A stretch of DNA of 64,000 nucleotides from Enterococcus sp. DIV0212c (GTDB taxonomy: Bacteria > Bacillota > Bacilli > Lactobacillales > Enterococcaceae), in contig NZ_JAFREN010000022.1 in assembly GCF_017377505.1 (NCBI RefSeq), positions 19,449 to 83,448 of the forward strand, in the 5' to 3' direction. Under the pieces are notes generated by a model, which worked only from the letters and a program-made list of their open reading frames with translations, had not been told where the DNA came from and made no database searches. How positions within the stretch are numbered: position 1 is the stretch's first letter; every line of letters starts with the position of its first letter. The position numbers were made by a program, and so were the translations under genes. Shown here piece after piece: positions 8,833-17,990 of the stretch.

Positions 8833-9381
8833 ATGAAAATATTAGTGATTGGATGTGCTGGTGCAGGAAAAACTACATTGGCTAAAAATCTTTCTATACG
8901 GACCGGCTTACCATATTTTTCTTTGGATGAATTTTATTGGAAACCAAATTGGAAAAAAAACTATAAAAATGAGTTTAAAAAAAAAATAAGAGAAATTCTA
9001 TATTCAAAATCTTGGATTATGGATGGCATGTATCCAGAATTGTTAAGTGAAATAAGTCAAAGTAATATTAAAGATATTATTATTATCTATTTGAAAATCA
9101 AAAAAATTACATCGCTCTTTAGAATTGTAAAACGTACTTTTTTTAGAGTAGTGACAAAAGAAGAAGTGTGTAATGGAAATGTTGAATCGTTCAAAAATTT
9201 AATAGGGGATAGTGGTATCATACCGTATGCTTTTAAGTCTTACGATAAAACTAAAAAAAAATGTAATTTACTAATTGGATATTCTTATAAATCATTTACT
9301 GTTTCGAATAATAAGGAATTAAAAGAGTTAGTTAATAAACTAAGTACATCTGAAGAAATAGAAAGTAATAAAAAAATTTAG
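8833..9381 (+). CDS. P-loop kinase of the adenylate-kinase/FlaR-like (topology modulation) type
   Basis: A 182-residue P-loop NTPase. The Walker A motif is GCAGAGKTT at 7-15, followed by LPYFSLDEFYWKPNW, a pattern typical of the FlaR/topology-modulation subgroup of small nucleotide kinases, and WIMDGMYPE. I choose the ATG at 8833: it lies one base after the HprK-like stop and is preceded by AAAGGGA at a good distance. An upstream in-frame ATG would overlap the previous gene by 26 bases. It probably phosphorylates a small molecule; the substrate is not evident. Confidence 0.75.
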   Translation: MKILVIGCAGAGKTTLAKNLSIRTGLPYFSLDEFYWKPNWKKNYKNEFKKKIREILYSKSWIMDGMYPELLSEISQSNIKDIIIIYLKIKKITSLFRIVKRTFFRVVTKEEVCNGNVESFKNLIGDSGIIPYAFKSYDKTKKKCNLLIGYSYKSFTVSNNKELKELVNKLSTSEEIESNKKI

Positions 9382-9392
9382 GGAGGAATTTG

Positions 9393-10118
9393 ATGGCTAA
9401 TCTTTATTTTGATGGGCAACATTATGATTGTAGATATCAAGACTATGATAGAGATATAGATTTTTGGAACAACTTGGAAATTTGTAAGGAAGCAAGTATT
9501 TTAGAGTTGTGTTCTGGTACCGGTAGATTAACTTCTATTTTGTCTAGAAAAGCCAATAAGGTTACAGCGATTGATAATTCTATATCAATGATTGAACAAG
9601 CTAAAGCAAAACTATTAGACCATAAAAATATTGTATGGATTAACTCAGATATTGAAACTATGAACTTAAATGATAATTTTGATTATGTGATTATGGGGGG
9701 ACTTTCACTTGGCGGATTCAATAACGATGATTTCAGTAAAGTACTAAAGAATTTAAGTAGGCATATGAAAGTAGGGGGTAAGTTTATTTTTGATGGACTT
9801 ACAGCGAATTGTAAAGTAGAAACTATCAAAAAACCACGATATCGTTACAGTTATAATCATCCAACCGATGGAGAAGTTAACGTGTACTATAAAAATGAAG
9901 TTATGGATCATACAGAAAAGATTCAGTTATTTTATGTATTTAATAATCAATTGAGCTTTGATGAAAGAAATGTTCAGTATTATTCTATGGAAAGTTTGGT
10001 CAAACAAATTATTTTAAATAATTTTCAAGTAGAATTTATTTATTCGGATTATGATGGAACATCTTTTACTAGTAACAGCAAACAATTTGTAATGTCTATA
10101 ATTAAAGGTGGGGATTGA
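9393..10118 (+). CDS. Class I SAM-dependent methyltransferase 1
   Basis: A 241-residue Rossmann-fold methyltransferase. The SAM-binding motif I is LELCSGTGR at about 37-45 and the acidic residue ending strand 2 lies in VTAIDNS; MGGLSLGGFNNDDF is motif IV-like. The start is the ATG at 9393, with GGGAGGA five bases upstream; a TTG three bases earlier is less likely. The last bases overlap the next methyltransferase. Small free-standing enzymes of this kind often N- or O-methylate sugars and cyclitols. With the cluster encoding its own methionine adenosyltransferase, heavy SAM use is plausible. Confidence 0.85.
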   Translation: MANLYFDGQHYDCRYQDYDRDIDFWNNLEICKEASILELCSGTGRLTSILSRKANKVTAIDNSISMIEQAKAKLLDHKNIVWINSDIETMNLNDNFDYVIMGGLSLGGFNNDDFSKVLKNLSRHMKVGGKFIFDGLTANCKVETIKKPRYRYSYNHPTDGEVNVYYKNEVMDHTEKIQLFYVFNNQLSFDERNVQYYSMESLVKQIILNNFQVEFIYSDYDGTSFTSNSKQFVMSIIKGGD

Positions 10119-10795
10119 TGTTGGAACGTGACACAGTAATATATAACAATATTTGGAAGGAAAATAATAAATATTCAGATGTTTCAGAAGAAGTTATGAG
10201 TTTAGCCAAAGATGGAAAAATGGCTTTAGACTTATGTGCTGGGGGTGGAAGACACTCAAAATATTTAGTAGAAAATGGATTTGAAGTATTTGCAGTAGAT
10301 AGGAATGCAATTGCAATACAGGAGCTAAAAAAATATGGGGAAAATAATCCATTGCTTAAAGTGATAAATTCAGATGCAGTAGAGTATCTAAAAAAAGATA
10401 ATCATCTTTATGATTTAATTATTGTATTTGATTGTGTACATCATTTTTGTTTGACAAAAAAAGATTTAAAAAAAACTGTGGACTCTCTTTATGAAAAAAT
10501 GAATCCAGGGGCAAAAATACTTATTACGTTTCTTTCAGATATTTCATATCCAGGCGGAAATGGAAATGTTCGACGTTTGTTCCTCAACGAAGAATCGGCA
10601 AATAAACTACTGGATTCTTGTTTTTCTTCTCGATTTATGCAAATAACTCATAAAAGGGAACAGGTTCATTTTAGTGAAGCAGAAAATTTAATAGATGGAA
10701 AATTGATAAAAGGAGATTATAGAGCCAATAGATTAATTAGAGTATACAAAAAAGTCAGTTTGGAGGATGAAAGTAGTGTTAAGCCATTGGCCTGA
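10118..10795 (+). CDS. Class I SAM-dependent methyltransferase 2
   Basis: A 225-residue methyltransferase with motif I DLCAGGGR at 38-45, AVDRN at the end of strand 2, and FDCVHHF as motif IV. It is not a close copy of the preceding methyltransferase, so the two probably act at different positions. The stop of the first gene and the ATG of this one overlap (TGATG), indicating coupled translation. Its own 3' end overlaps the aminotransferase gene by about 20 bases. The target is unknown. Confidence 0.85.
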   Translation: MLERDTVIYNNIWKENNKYSDVSEEVMSLAKDGKMALDLCAGGGRHSKYLVENGFEVFAVDRNAIAIQELKKYGENNPLLKVINSDAVEYLKKDNHLYDLIIVFDCVHHFCLTKKDLKKTVDSLYEKMNPGAKILITFLSDISYPGGNGNVRRLFLNEESANKLLDSCFSSRFMQITHKREQVHFSEAENLIDGKLIKGDYRANRLIRVYKKVSLEDESSVKPLA

Positions 10796-11963
10796 TATAA
10801 ACGAAAATGATATTTCTGCTGTTACTAATCAACTTTTATCAGGTGAATTGTCAAGTGCTGGAAAAATTGAAGTTGTAAATTCTCTTGAAGATAAGTTTAA
10901 ATGTTTAACAGGTTGTAAGTATTCTATCGCTATGAGTTCAGGTACGGTAGCACTGTATTCAGCACTTTTTGCATTAGGTATTTCTCCTAAAGATGAAGTT
11001 ATTGTTCCAGTATATACGTACCACGCAGTTGCAGCACCATTAATAGCTATGAATGTAACTCCTATATTTGTTGATATAGATGAAGTATTTGGTCATATTA
11101 ATAGTGAAAAAATTGAACAGAGTATTACCAATAGAACAAAGGCAATTATAGTAGTGCATAGTTACGGATATCCTATAAATATGGAGCCAATTTTAAATAT
11201 TGCTAAGAAACATTGTTTTAGAGTTATAGAAGATTGTTCCCATGCCCATGGATCTGAATTTAAGGGGAAATCAGTTGGAGGAATTGGAGATGTTGGATTT
11301 TTTAGTTTACAAGCTTCCAAATTAGTTCCAGCAGGTGAAGGAGGTATACTTGTGACCGATAGTCAAGAAATTTATGAAAAAGCGCTTTTATTGGGACATC
11401 ACTTTGCAAGAACATCGCTTGATATTAAAAGTCAACATTTAAGAAAATTCATACAAACGGGTTTAGGACTTAAATTTAGAATTAATCCATTAGGAGCTGC
11501 GTTAGCAAATAGTCAATTTGAAAGACTGCCAGAATTTATTCAAGAGAAACAAGAAATGTATCGTTATATTTCTGATCGGTTGTCGACATTACCTGAAATA
11601 GAACCAATTTTTCCGGAGGATTATATGACTATTTCGACGTTTTATAGTTACAGATTTAAGTATAAGTCTTGGAAAGATAAAAAGTTCGATCAATTTTTAA
11701 TGGAATTAAAAAAGAAAAATATTTGTATATCTAAACCGAGTGGAATGCTATTAAATAAGGAAAATATATTTAATGAAGAAGGATTTGATTTTGGTTTGAT
11801 TCACAAAAATTGTCAAGATTCAGCGAATCGAAACGTTCAGTTTGATGGAGCAAATAATTATGTAAATTCAATTTTTCGTATACCATCTTTTTATTCAAGT
11901 AAAGCTAACCTCGATGAATTTTTAGATCAAATTTGTTCTATATATTATCAAGTACATCAATAA
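10776..11963 (+). CDS. DegT/DnrJ/EryC1/StrS-family PLP aminotransferase
   Basis: A 395-residue sugar/cyclitol aminotransferase. Features in order: LSHWPDINENDISAV start typical of the family, SSGTVALY (PLP phosphate contact), IEDCSHAHGS with the PLP-pyridine aspartate near 153, and the Schiff-base lysine K182 in SLQASKLVPAGEGG. I prefer the GTG at 10776 because GGAGGA at 10762-10767 is eight bases upstream; an ATG at 10767 abuts that site. StsC-type enzymes of this family convert scyllo-inosose to scyllo-inosamine, which matches the inositol synthase at 14249. It is a key reason to suspect an aminocyclitol product. Confidence 0.88.
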   Translation: MLSHWPDINENDISAVTNQLLSGELSSAGKIEVVNSLEDKFKCLTGCKYSIAMSSGTVALYSALFALGISPKDEVIVPVYTYHAVAAPLIAMNVTPIFVDIDEVFGHINSEKIEQSITNRTKAIIVVHSYGYPINMEPILNIAKKHCFRVIEDCSHAHGSEFKGKSVGGIGDVGFFSLQASKLVPAGEGGILVTDSQEIYEKALLLGHHFARTSLDIKSQHLRKFIQTGLGLKFRINPLGAALANSQFERLPEFIQEKQEMYRYISDRLSTLPEIEPIFPEDYMTISTFYSYRFKYKSWKDKKFDQFLMELKKKNICISKPSGMLLNKENIFNEEGFDFGLIHKNCQDSANRNVQFDGANNYVNSIFRIPSFYSSKANLDEFLDQICSIYYQVHQ

Positions 11964-11989
11964 AAATATAAACAAAGTGGAGGATATAA

Positions 11990-13195
11990 ATGATTAACTA
12001 TTATACGTTGTCAAGTAATGAAAGATATTTTGAATCAGTTGAGAGAAAAGGAATTGGACATCCAGACACTATTTGCGATGCGCTTGCAGAAAAAATGTCA
12101 CAATTGTATTCGAAATATTGTTATGACCAGTTTGACAAATTATGTCATCATTGGTTTGATAAAGTTTTGCTGATTGGAGGTGAGTCAAACTTTTCTTTTG
12201 GAAAAGGTGAAATCACGAAACCTTATGAAGTTCATTTGATGGGGAAATGTGTCATGAAAATAAATAAGCATGAAATTCCTTTAAAAGCAATATTTCAAGA
12301 GGCATGTAAAGAGGTATTCGAATCAAGTTTAACAGATTTTGATGTTAGTAAATACTTAGAATTATATATTCATGTTACAGACTATCAAGGACCGGAAAAT
12401 CATTATAATAGATATAGACCAAAAGAAATTGATGATTTAGTTGATTTGAGTATGGATTTAAGTTTGCAAATTTCTAATGATTGTAATATATGTGTGGGGT
12501 ATTATCCCTTAAGTGTTTGTGAAGAAGCAGTCTACAAAGTAGAACAATATTTAAATAATCCTGTCTATAAAATTAAACACCCAGAAGTGGGGTGTGATAT
12601 TAAAGTGTTTGGTCGACGTACAAATAAAGAAATTGATCTTTTAGTTCGTTTACCTTTTGTATCAAAATACACACCAAGTAAATCGTTTTATGACTTACGA
12701 TTGAACAAAATAAAAGATGAATTAATTACTTTAGTTAGTAAAATAAATCAAGAATATCAATTTAAGTTAAGAATTAACGAAGGAGACAGCCCAGAACAGG
12801 CTTATTTAACAGTTACTGGAACAGTTGCAGATACTGGTGATGTTGGTTGTGTTGGGAGAGGGAACAGGATTAATGGATTAATTACTCCTGGAAAGCCACA
12901 AAGTATAGAAGCGCCCTCAGGTAAAAATCCAATTGATCACACAGGTAAACTTTATAGTATTTTAGCCAGTGATATCGCAAAGAAAATTTATTCAATTACA
13001 GGTATGTATAACGAAGTTTACTTAAATTCAATGAAACATAAAAAACTGAATGATCCTGATGCGGTAATTGTGCTTACTGAAAAAGAGCTAACTTCTAAAA
13101 ATAAATTATTGATTGAAAAATATATTCAAGGCTGTTTAGATGATTTTACCGAATTAACTAAAAATATTATTTTTCAAAATAAAAATCTTTGGTAG
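11990..13195 (+). CDS. Archaeal-type methionine adenosyltransferase
   Basis: A 401-residue S-adenosylmethionine synthetase of the archaeal family (PF01941), not the bacterial MetK family. Diagnostic segments are [13 protein letters not shown] at 18-30, [19 protein letters not shown], and the nearby [14 protein letters not shown]. It makes SAM from ATP and methionine. Bacteria of this group normally rely on MetK, so a second, unrelated enzyme inside a cluster with two methyltransferases points to dedicated SAM supply. GGAGG precedes the ATG at normal distance. An alternative is that SAM, or a product derived from it, is itself a building block. Confidence 0.88.
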   Translation: MINYYTLSSNERYFESVERKGIGHPDTICDALAEKMSQLYSKYCYDQFDKLCHHWFDKVLLIGGESNFSFGKGEITKPYEVHLMGKCVMKINKHEIPLKAIFQEACKEVFESSLTDFDVSKYLELYIHVTDYQGPENHYNRYRPKEIDDLVDLSMDLSLQISNDCNICVGYYPLSVCEEAVYKVEQYLNNPVYKIKHPEVGCDIKVFGRRTNKEIDLLVRLPFVSKYTPSKSFYDLRLNKIKDELITLVSKINQEYQFKLRINEGDSPEQAYLTVTGTVADTGDVGCVGRGNRINGLITPGKPQSIEAPSGKNPIDHTGKLYSILASDIAKKIYSITGMYNEVYLNSMKHKKLNDPDAVIVLTEKELTSKNKLLIEKYIQGCLDDFTELTKNIIFQNKNLW

Positions 13196-13213
13196 AAAGG
13201 ATACTGACATCCA

Positions 13214-14248
13214 ATGGATTTTAAAATTAGAAGGAAGATACAACAAGTTTTGGAAAAGGGGGCCAAAGGAGAGGATTATGACGACATTAAAACTATTAAT
13301 GAATATAATTCGAATGAGGATAAAATGTTAAATCAGTTTATTGTGGTGTTGAAACCAGAAATAACAGCGATAAATAAAGACAGCGAAGTTCAAGAAATAT
13401 TGGATGATATCTCTTCAGTTTTTGATACTTATTCTGTAAAGATTGGTGGAATTAAAATTCTATCAGCAGAATATCTGAAGAAGAATAAAGTATTAGAAAA
13501 AATGTATGTATCTCTTTATTCAATTTCATTAACAGGATTTGATGCGTGTTCTCTAGAAGTTAAAAAAAAGCTAAGATGTATAGTTGATTCTGAAAATATT
13601 CCACTTAAGAATATTTTAGGTTCCTACCAATTTTTGGATAAATTCACTCAATTTACACCACTATCTCTTGAGACTATGTCTAGAAATGTCATGACAGAAA
13701 AGCTAGGAAATGGATGCTATTACATTAATATCAGTGTAAATGGTGAGAACTTTATTGTTATGAATCCGTTTCATCCACATCAAAGAGAATGGTTTCATTC
13801 TGTAAAATCAAGTATTGTTATTTTTGAATGTACAAGTAACACTGATTTCAGAAAAATTAGAGAAGGATGTATTGGTAGTTTAGATCCAAGTAATTCAAAA
13901 GAAGGATCACTTAAAAAAATACTAAATGATAAGAATTATGGAGTTGGGAATATAAATGTAGCTTATAATGGATACCACGTATCTCCTGGACCAATTGAAG
14001 CCCTAAGAAATATCCTGTATTTTTTTCTAGATAATGATTTTACAAAATTGAATCAAACATCACTTGGAAAAACACTATTAAATTTAGGGGTAAAAACTGA
14101 GCAGATAGTCAATATTATCAATAATTCTAAAAAAATAGGCAACAAACAACTAAATCAATCAATTTTTGATAGTACTGAGTTTATGAACAATTCGGAAGTA
14201 ATCACGTATATTAAAGAACTATTAATTGACTTGGAAGGAAGAGAATAA
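13214..14248 (+). CDS. Nucleoside-diphosphate-kinase-like protein with internal insertion
   Basis: A 344-residue protein with two separated stretches resembling nucleoside diphosphate kinase. FIVVLKPEI (42-50) matches the strand with the conserved KPD motif. The segment from about 200 to 271 matches the second half: IVIFECTSN, GSLKK, then NGYHVSPGPIEALRNILYFF, where H255 aligns with the phosphohistidine of NDK. NDK is about 150 residues, so this protein carries an insertion around 105-195 and a C-terminal extension. The SD motif around the histidine is altered to SP. It directly abuts the inositol synthase gene with no spacer. The function is not known; phosphoryl transfer involving a nucleotide is the best guess. 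Confidence 0.6.
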   Translation: MDFKIRRKIQQVLEKGAKGEDYDDIKTINEYNSNEDKMLNQFIVVLKPEITAINKDSEVQEILDDISSVFDTYSVKIGGIKILSAEYLKKNKVLEKMYVSLYSISLTGFDACSLEVKKKLRCIVDSENIPLKNILGSYQFLDKFTQFTPLSLETMSRNVMTEKLGNGCYYINISVNGENFIVMNPFHPHQREWFHSVKSSIVIFECTSNTDFRKIREGCIGSLDPSNSKEGSLKKILNDKNYGVGNINVAYNGYHVSPGPIEALRNILYFFLDNDFTKLNQTSLGKTLLNLGVKTEQIVNIINNSKKIGNKQLNQSIFDSTEFMNNSEVITYIKELLIDLEGRE

Positions 14249-15292
14249 ATGGGGAAAATTAGAACGGCAATTGTAGGAGTGGGAAATTGTGCTAGTAATC
14301 TTGTTCAAGGAATTGAATTTTATACTAGAAATAGAGAAAACTCTGTTGGTCTGATGAATAGAAAAATGGGGAAATACGACATTAGTGATATAGAAATTGT
14401 TGCTGCTTTTGATATTGCAACTGGAAAAGTTGGAGAGGACTTGCATACTTCAATTTATGCTAAGCCTAATTGTACAAAAAAAATTGTTGATCTACATTCA
14501 AGTGGAGTTATAGTGGAAAAAGGTTTTGTTTTAGATGGATGGGGAAGTCATTTTAAAGATCATATAGAAATATCTACAAAACAAGAATGTGATGTTAGAA
14601 AAGTTTTGATTGATAAAAAAGTAGATATTATAGTAATAATGTTGCCTACAGGTTCTAAACAAGCGTGTTACAGATATGCTCGAATTGCGTTGGAATTAGG
14701 AATAGGAGTAGTAAACGGTATTCCTTCACTTATTAGTCATGACTCAAAAATTGTTGATTTAGCATTAAAAAACAATACAGTAATAATAGGAGATGATTTT
14801 AAAAGTCAGATTGGAGGAACTATTCTTCATAATACACTACTTCGCTTATTAACTGAGCGAGGTGTTGAAATTTCAAATACTTATCAAATTAACTACGCTG
14901 GAAATATGGATTTTTTGAATTTACAGACTAGTCGAGGCGTTGGAAAGCATGAGTCTAAAAAAAGAGGGACTATTGCTGGGTGTGGAGATTTGGATGTTTC
15001 AATTAATGTTAGCTATATAGAAAATCAAGATGATGTCAAGACGTGTAGAGTTTGGATTGAAGGCGAGAACTTTGGAAAGTGTCCTGTAACTTTAGAATGT
15101 AAACTAACAGTTGTTGATTCGGCAAATTCTTCAGGGGTAATTGTTGATGCTATTCGCTGTGCTTTTATTGCAAAAAATAAAAATATTTTTGGATATTTAG
15201 AGGGACCAAGTGCTTACTATATGAAATCACCTAATATACAGATGAATAACGGGGATGCTTTACAAAAAATTGAAGAAATTATCGACAAATAA
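14249..15292 (+). CDS. myo-Inositol-1-phosphate synthase
   Basis: A 347-residue enzyme of the actinobacterial/archaeal-size inositol-1-phosphate synthase group. Evidence: N-terminal NAD fold IVGVGNCASN at 8-17, GDDFKSQIGGT in the catalytic region, NYAGNMDF, and the C-terminal VVDSANSSGVIVDAIRC and GPSAYYMKSP segments. It converts glucose 6-phosphate to 1L-myo-inositol 1-phosphate by NAD-dependent internal redox and aldol closure. The ATG directly follows the TAA of the NDK-like gene, with GGAAGGA inside that gene's end. Inositol synthesis is unusual in this bacterial group and makes the cluster look committed to a cyclitol. Confidence 0.9.
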   Translation: MGKIRTAIVGVGNCASNLVQGIEFYTRNRENSVGLMNRKMGKYDISDIEIVAAFDIATGKVGEDLHTSIYAKPNCTKKIVDLHSSGVIVEKGFVLDGWGSHFKDHIEISTKQECDVRKVLIDKKVDIIVIMLPTGSKQACYRYARIALELGIGVVNGIPSLISHDSKIVDLALKNNTVIIGDDFKSQIGGTILHNTLLRLLTERGVEISNTYQINYAGNMDFLNLQTSRGVGKHESKKRGTIAGCGDLDVSINVSYIENQDDVKTCRVWIEGENFGKCPVTLECKLTVVDSANSSGVIVDAIRCAFIAKNKNIFGYLEGPSAYYMKSPNIQMNNGDALQKIEEIIDK

Positions 15293-15388
15293 ATTTAATA
15301 TTTTATAGATTCAAAATTGTTCTAAAAGATAAAAAATTCATAAATTTTTAGAGATTTAAAAATATGTAATATATGTGAGAGGATAAAA

Positions 15389-16144
15389 ATGTATGATTTT
15401 AAAATAGATTCACATGTGCATACAATTAATAGTATCCATGCTTATAGTACAATTTCTGAATGTATTGCTGAAGCTAGAGATAAAAAACTAGAAGGTATAG
15501 TTATATCTGATCATTTTGGCCCTTTCTTTTTAAATGGTTCCATTTTTCAATCTTTCGCAGGTATAGCTAATATAGCTAGGTTACCTTCAGAAATAAATGG
15601 AATAACTGTTATTGGTGGTGTAGAAATTGATATTGTAAACCCACAGGGAGATTTAGCTTTTTTTGATAGTTATTTTTCTTTTGATCAAGAGACTTCAATT
15701 GGAGAAAAACTATGCAAAAAAAGTCAAGTAGTAATTGCTAGCTATCATGATTTTTATCAAAAGTTGTCAGTTGAAGAGAATACAAAGATGCTTTTAAAGG
15801 TTATTGATAATCCTTATGTTCATATACTAGGACACATAGATAGGATAGAAGGCGACATAGATTTTGAATTATTACTTCCCAAAGTAAAAGAAAAGAACAA
15901 GATTGTGGAGATAAATTGTAGTACATTTTATCAGAACGGTGATATAGATAGTTTAAAAATATTAGTGGAAGCATGCTTGAAACATGAGGTCAGTATATCT
16001 ATTGGTAGTGATGCTCATGTAGCTTATGAGATAGGACAATTTAATGAACTAGTTTCTTTTCTTAAAGAAATAGATTTTCCAGAAGATAAAATCATTTCAA
16101 CCAACTTAAAAAAATTTAGAAAAGCAATTAATAAAGTGAAATAA
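15389..16144 (+). CDS. PHP-domain metal phosphatase (histidinol-phosphatase-like)
   Basis: A 251-residue PHP hydrolase. The metal-binding residues are visible: H9 and H11 in DSHVH, D41-H42 in SDHFG, E79 in GGVEID, H120, H149 in GHIDR, and D208 and H210 in GSDAH. HisK-type members dephosphorylate histidinol phosphate; this one lies 97 bases after inositol-1-phosphate synthase, so inositol phosphate or a related phosphate is a reasonable substrate. It shares that possible duty with the HAD enzyme at 4022. A GAGAGGA ribosome site precedes the ATG. Confidence 0.85.
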   Translation: MYDFKIDSHVHTINSIHAYSTISECIAEARDKKLEGIVISDHFGPFFLNGSIFQSFAGIANIARLPSEINGITVIGGVEIDIVNPQGDLAFFDSYFSFDQETSIGEKLCKKSQVVIASYHDFYQKLSVEENTKMLLKVIDNPYVHILGHIDRIEGDIDFELLLPKVKEKNKIVEINCSTFYQNGDIDSLKILVEACLKHEVSISIGSDAHVAYEIGQFNELVSFLKEIDFPEDKIISTNLKKFRKAINKVK

Positions 16145-16238
16145 AAATTGAAAGATGAAAGTTATTTTTTTGAAACTAGTTGATTGAAATAATTATAAAG
16201 GTTATTATTGGAATATATCAATTAACTGGAGGTGTATT

Positions 16239-16667
16239 GTGAAATCTTTTGGACAGAGAAATTATGAGTTAACATATAGTTGTCGTACAGGCTCCTACGG
16301 AATTATTACAAATCAAAGTGGAGATTATTTGGTTGTTCAATCTTCAGACGGTAATCTATTTTTAGTTGGAGGTAAAATAGAAGAAGGAGAAGACCCAATT
16401 ACAGCTTTAGAAAGAGAAGCAATCGAAGAAACCGGTTTTGTTTTACAGGTAAACGAGTTTATTGGTAAAGCAGAAAAACATTGGGTTTCTCCTCAATATT
16501 CTGATTTGTCTCAACATAATATTGGATATTTCTATACATGCTCTTTAGGTGAAAAAATCACTGATCCTATAGAAGATGAGCCAATGATTTGGGTCTCTTT
16601 GGAACAATTAGAGAAAAATTTATTCCACGAGCATCATCTATATATGATTAGAAGTATAGTTCATTAA
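16239..16667 (+). CDS. Nudix hydrolase
   Basis: A 142-residue Nudix protein with a complete box, GKIEEGEDPITALEREAIEETG, matching GX5EX7REUXEEXGU. It starts at a GTG placed after GGAGG. Such enzymes cleave nucleoside diphosphates linked to another moiety. The short N-terminal part (SCRTGSYGII) resembles MutT/ADP-ribose pyrophosphatase members. It is the last intact gene of the cluster; just beyond it the sequence turns into insertion-sequence debris. It may clean up a nucleotide by-product or be a hitch-hiker. Confidence 0.85.
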   Translation: MKSFGQRNYELTYSCRTGSYGIITNQSGDYLVVQSSDGNLFLVGGKIEEGEDPITALEREAIEETGFVLQVNEFIGKAEKHWVSPQYSDLSQHNIGYFYTCSLGEKITDPIEDEPMIWVSLEQLEKNLFHEHHLYMIRSIVH

Positions 16668-16719
16668 TAAAAAATAAGAGTGCAAGATTATCAACATGTT
16701 CGAAGTAGTAAATGAATGA

Positions 16720-17650
16720 AGAAAGGCTCTTTGTCAACTAATGTTGGTGAAGAAATGGGCTGTGAGATCAGTCCTAAAAAAACACTTGTGAAATGACCAA
16801 AAAAGGTTCGTTTCACGGGTGCTTTTTGGTAATAATAAAAGAGTACAGATAACCTCCATACTCTCCTTATTCTAATCTCCAAAGGGACTAAAAAATTATG
16901 CCATGAATCAACTGGCATTGGCTGTCGCAACTTCGTATGTTTTATCAAAAAATAATATTGCCTGATTTATCAAATAGTTTGATGAACTCCTTCAAAGTTC
17001 TGAGGCCTATCTTTTGAATTAACCATGATAATATGATTTAGTTACGATATTGAAATTAATTTTACTTGCTTATACTTTATTAGTCGAAAAGATGGAATAG
17101 TTAGCTGAAGAGAGCCCTCTAGCTAGTTGGTTGATATAGAAATATAGAACCATCACTTGTTTTGAGTGTCTACTGATCTTAGATTCATCAATATAGAGCT
17201 TACGAAAATATCAACTGATTGTTGATGATATTTTTTGATAGGACGAAAATACTGGCAGTCGAAAATAAATATAGTTTTGATTGAAAAAAGTACGATGAAA
17301 TTTGCTTGGATGAGCTGAGAAAACATTCTCAAACTTATATAGGAACTTACGGAAGCGTATAAGAATAAGCAAATTTCTGATGGCTCAACATTGACAGTAG
17401 AAGAGATAGACGAAATGATTCCTCAAATGGAGTTACGCTTTAAGGAACTGGATAAAGAAGTGAAGGCGAACAAAAAGGTACTCAACAAATCCAGCTAAGA
17501 AAGCCCAACGAACATTGCAGTTTGGCTGAACGGCGTGAGAAAAATACGGGACCATCAAACAAGACTAAACATTTTAGATACGAGAAACATCTGCTCATTG
17601 AAAAATATTGATGAAACAAAGAAAAAGCATAGGGATTTGTGGTTATTTAG
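16720..17650 (+). mobile_element. Decayed IS1182-family insertion sequence
   Basis: A degenerate element between the biosynthetic cluster and the toxin remnants. The left end may be near 16725, where the sequence GGCTCTTTGTCAAC resembles ends of several Firmicute insertion sequences; the right end was not found. It contains the transposase remnant listed separately. A long minus-strand ORF across 16691-16948 is a shadow of this element. Confidence 0.55.
16885..17590 (+). pseudogene. IS1182-type transposase remnant
   Basis: Reading across frames recovers recognisable pieces in order: NYAMNQLALAVATSYVLSKN near 16900 (the family N-terminus), a KLILLAYTLLVEKMEQLAEE-like stretch near 17060, FFDRTKILAVENKYSFD near 17240 (family FIDGTKxEANANKYSF), LTVEEIDEMIPQMELRFKEL near 17400 and AKKAQRTLQF near 17500. 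At least six stops and frameshifts break it and the C-terminal half is missing. It is clearly not functional. Confidence 0.6.
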
Positions 17651-17759
17651 GAGGTTCTTTTGCTGTATCAAGTGATTCATTAGCAAAAAAATTCGTGATG
17701 GAGTATCCTATTTAGAGTTGTTAACAAACTTGAAGATAATTTTAAAATTGATTTGATTA

Positions 17760-17981
17760 ATCAAAGTAACAATATCATTTACACACAATATTGTGTTACG
17801 TTACTCTTTACAAAAAGAGGTTAAAATTCTGGAGGATATAGCATCTAAAATTAAAGATCCAAAACTTTCTGGTAAGATAGATTTATATACAGAACTACCA
17901 GCTTGCCAAAGCTGTACAAATGTTATATTAGAGTTTAGAAAAAAATTTCCAAATATAGAACTTAATATATTTACGAAGTAG
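17760..17981 (+). pseudogene. C-terminal remnant of a deaminase-type polymorphic toxin
   Basis: About 60 residues ending at the TAG at 17979-17981 read LPACQSCTNVILEFRKKFP, the zinc-binding PxCxxC segment and following helix of a cytidine-deaminase-fold toxin domain, with an LYTE lead-in. The N-terminal secretion (LXG or similar) region is gone; sequence upstream is insertion-element debris. The fragment is followed nine bases later by a small gene of immunity-protein type. I identify the fold by the motif; the exact toxin family is uncertain. Confidence 0.55.
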
Positions 17982-17990
17982 GTGGAAAAA

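Noticed and set aside
4022..9381. Lasso-peptide cluster
   Set aside because: Only the HprK-like and nucleotidyltransferase-like partners are present; no cyclase, B1/B2 proteins or precursor peptide were found.
16691..16948. 85-codon minus-strand ORF
   Set aside because: It overlaps the decayed IS1182-type element, whose plus-strand reading gives transposase pieces.
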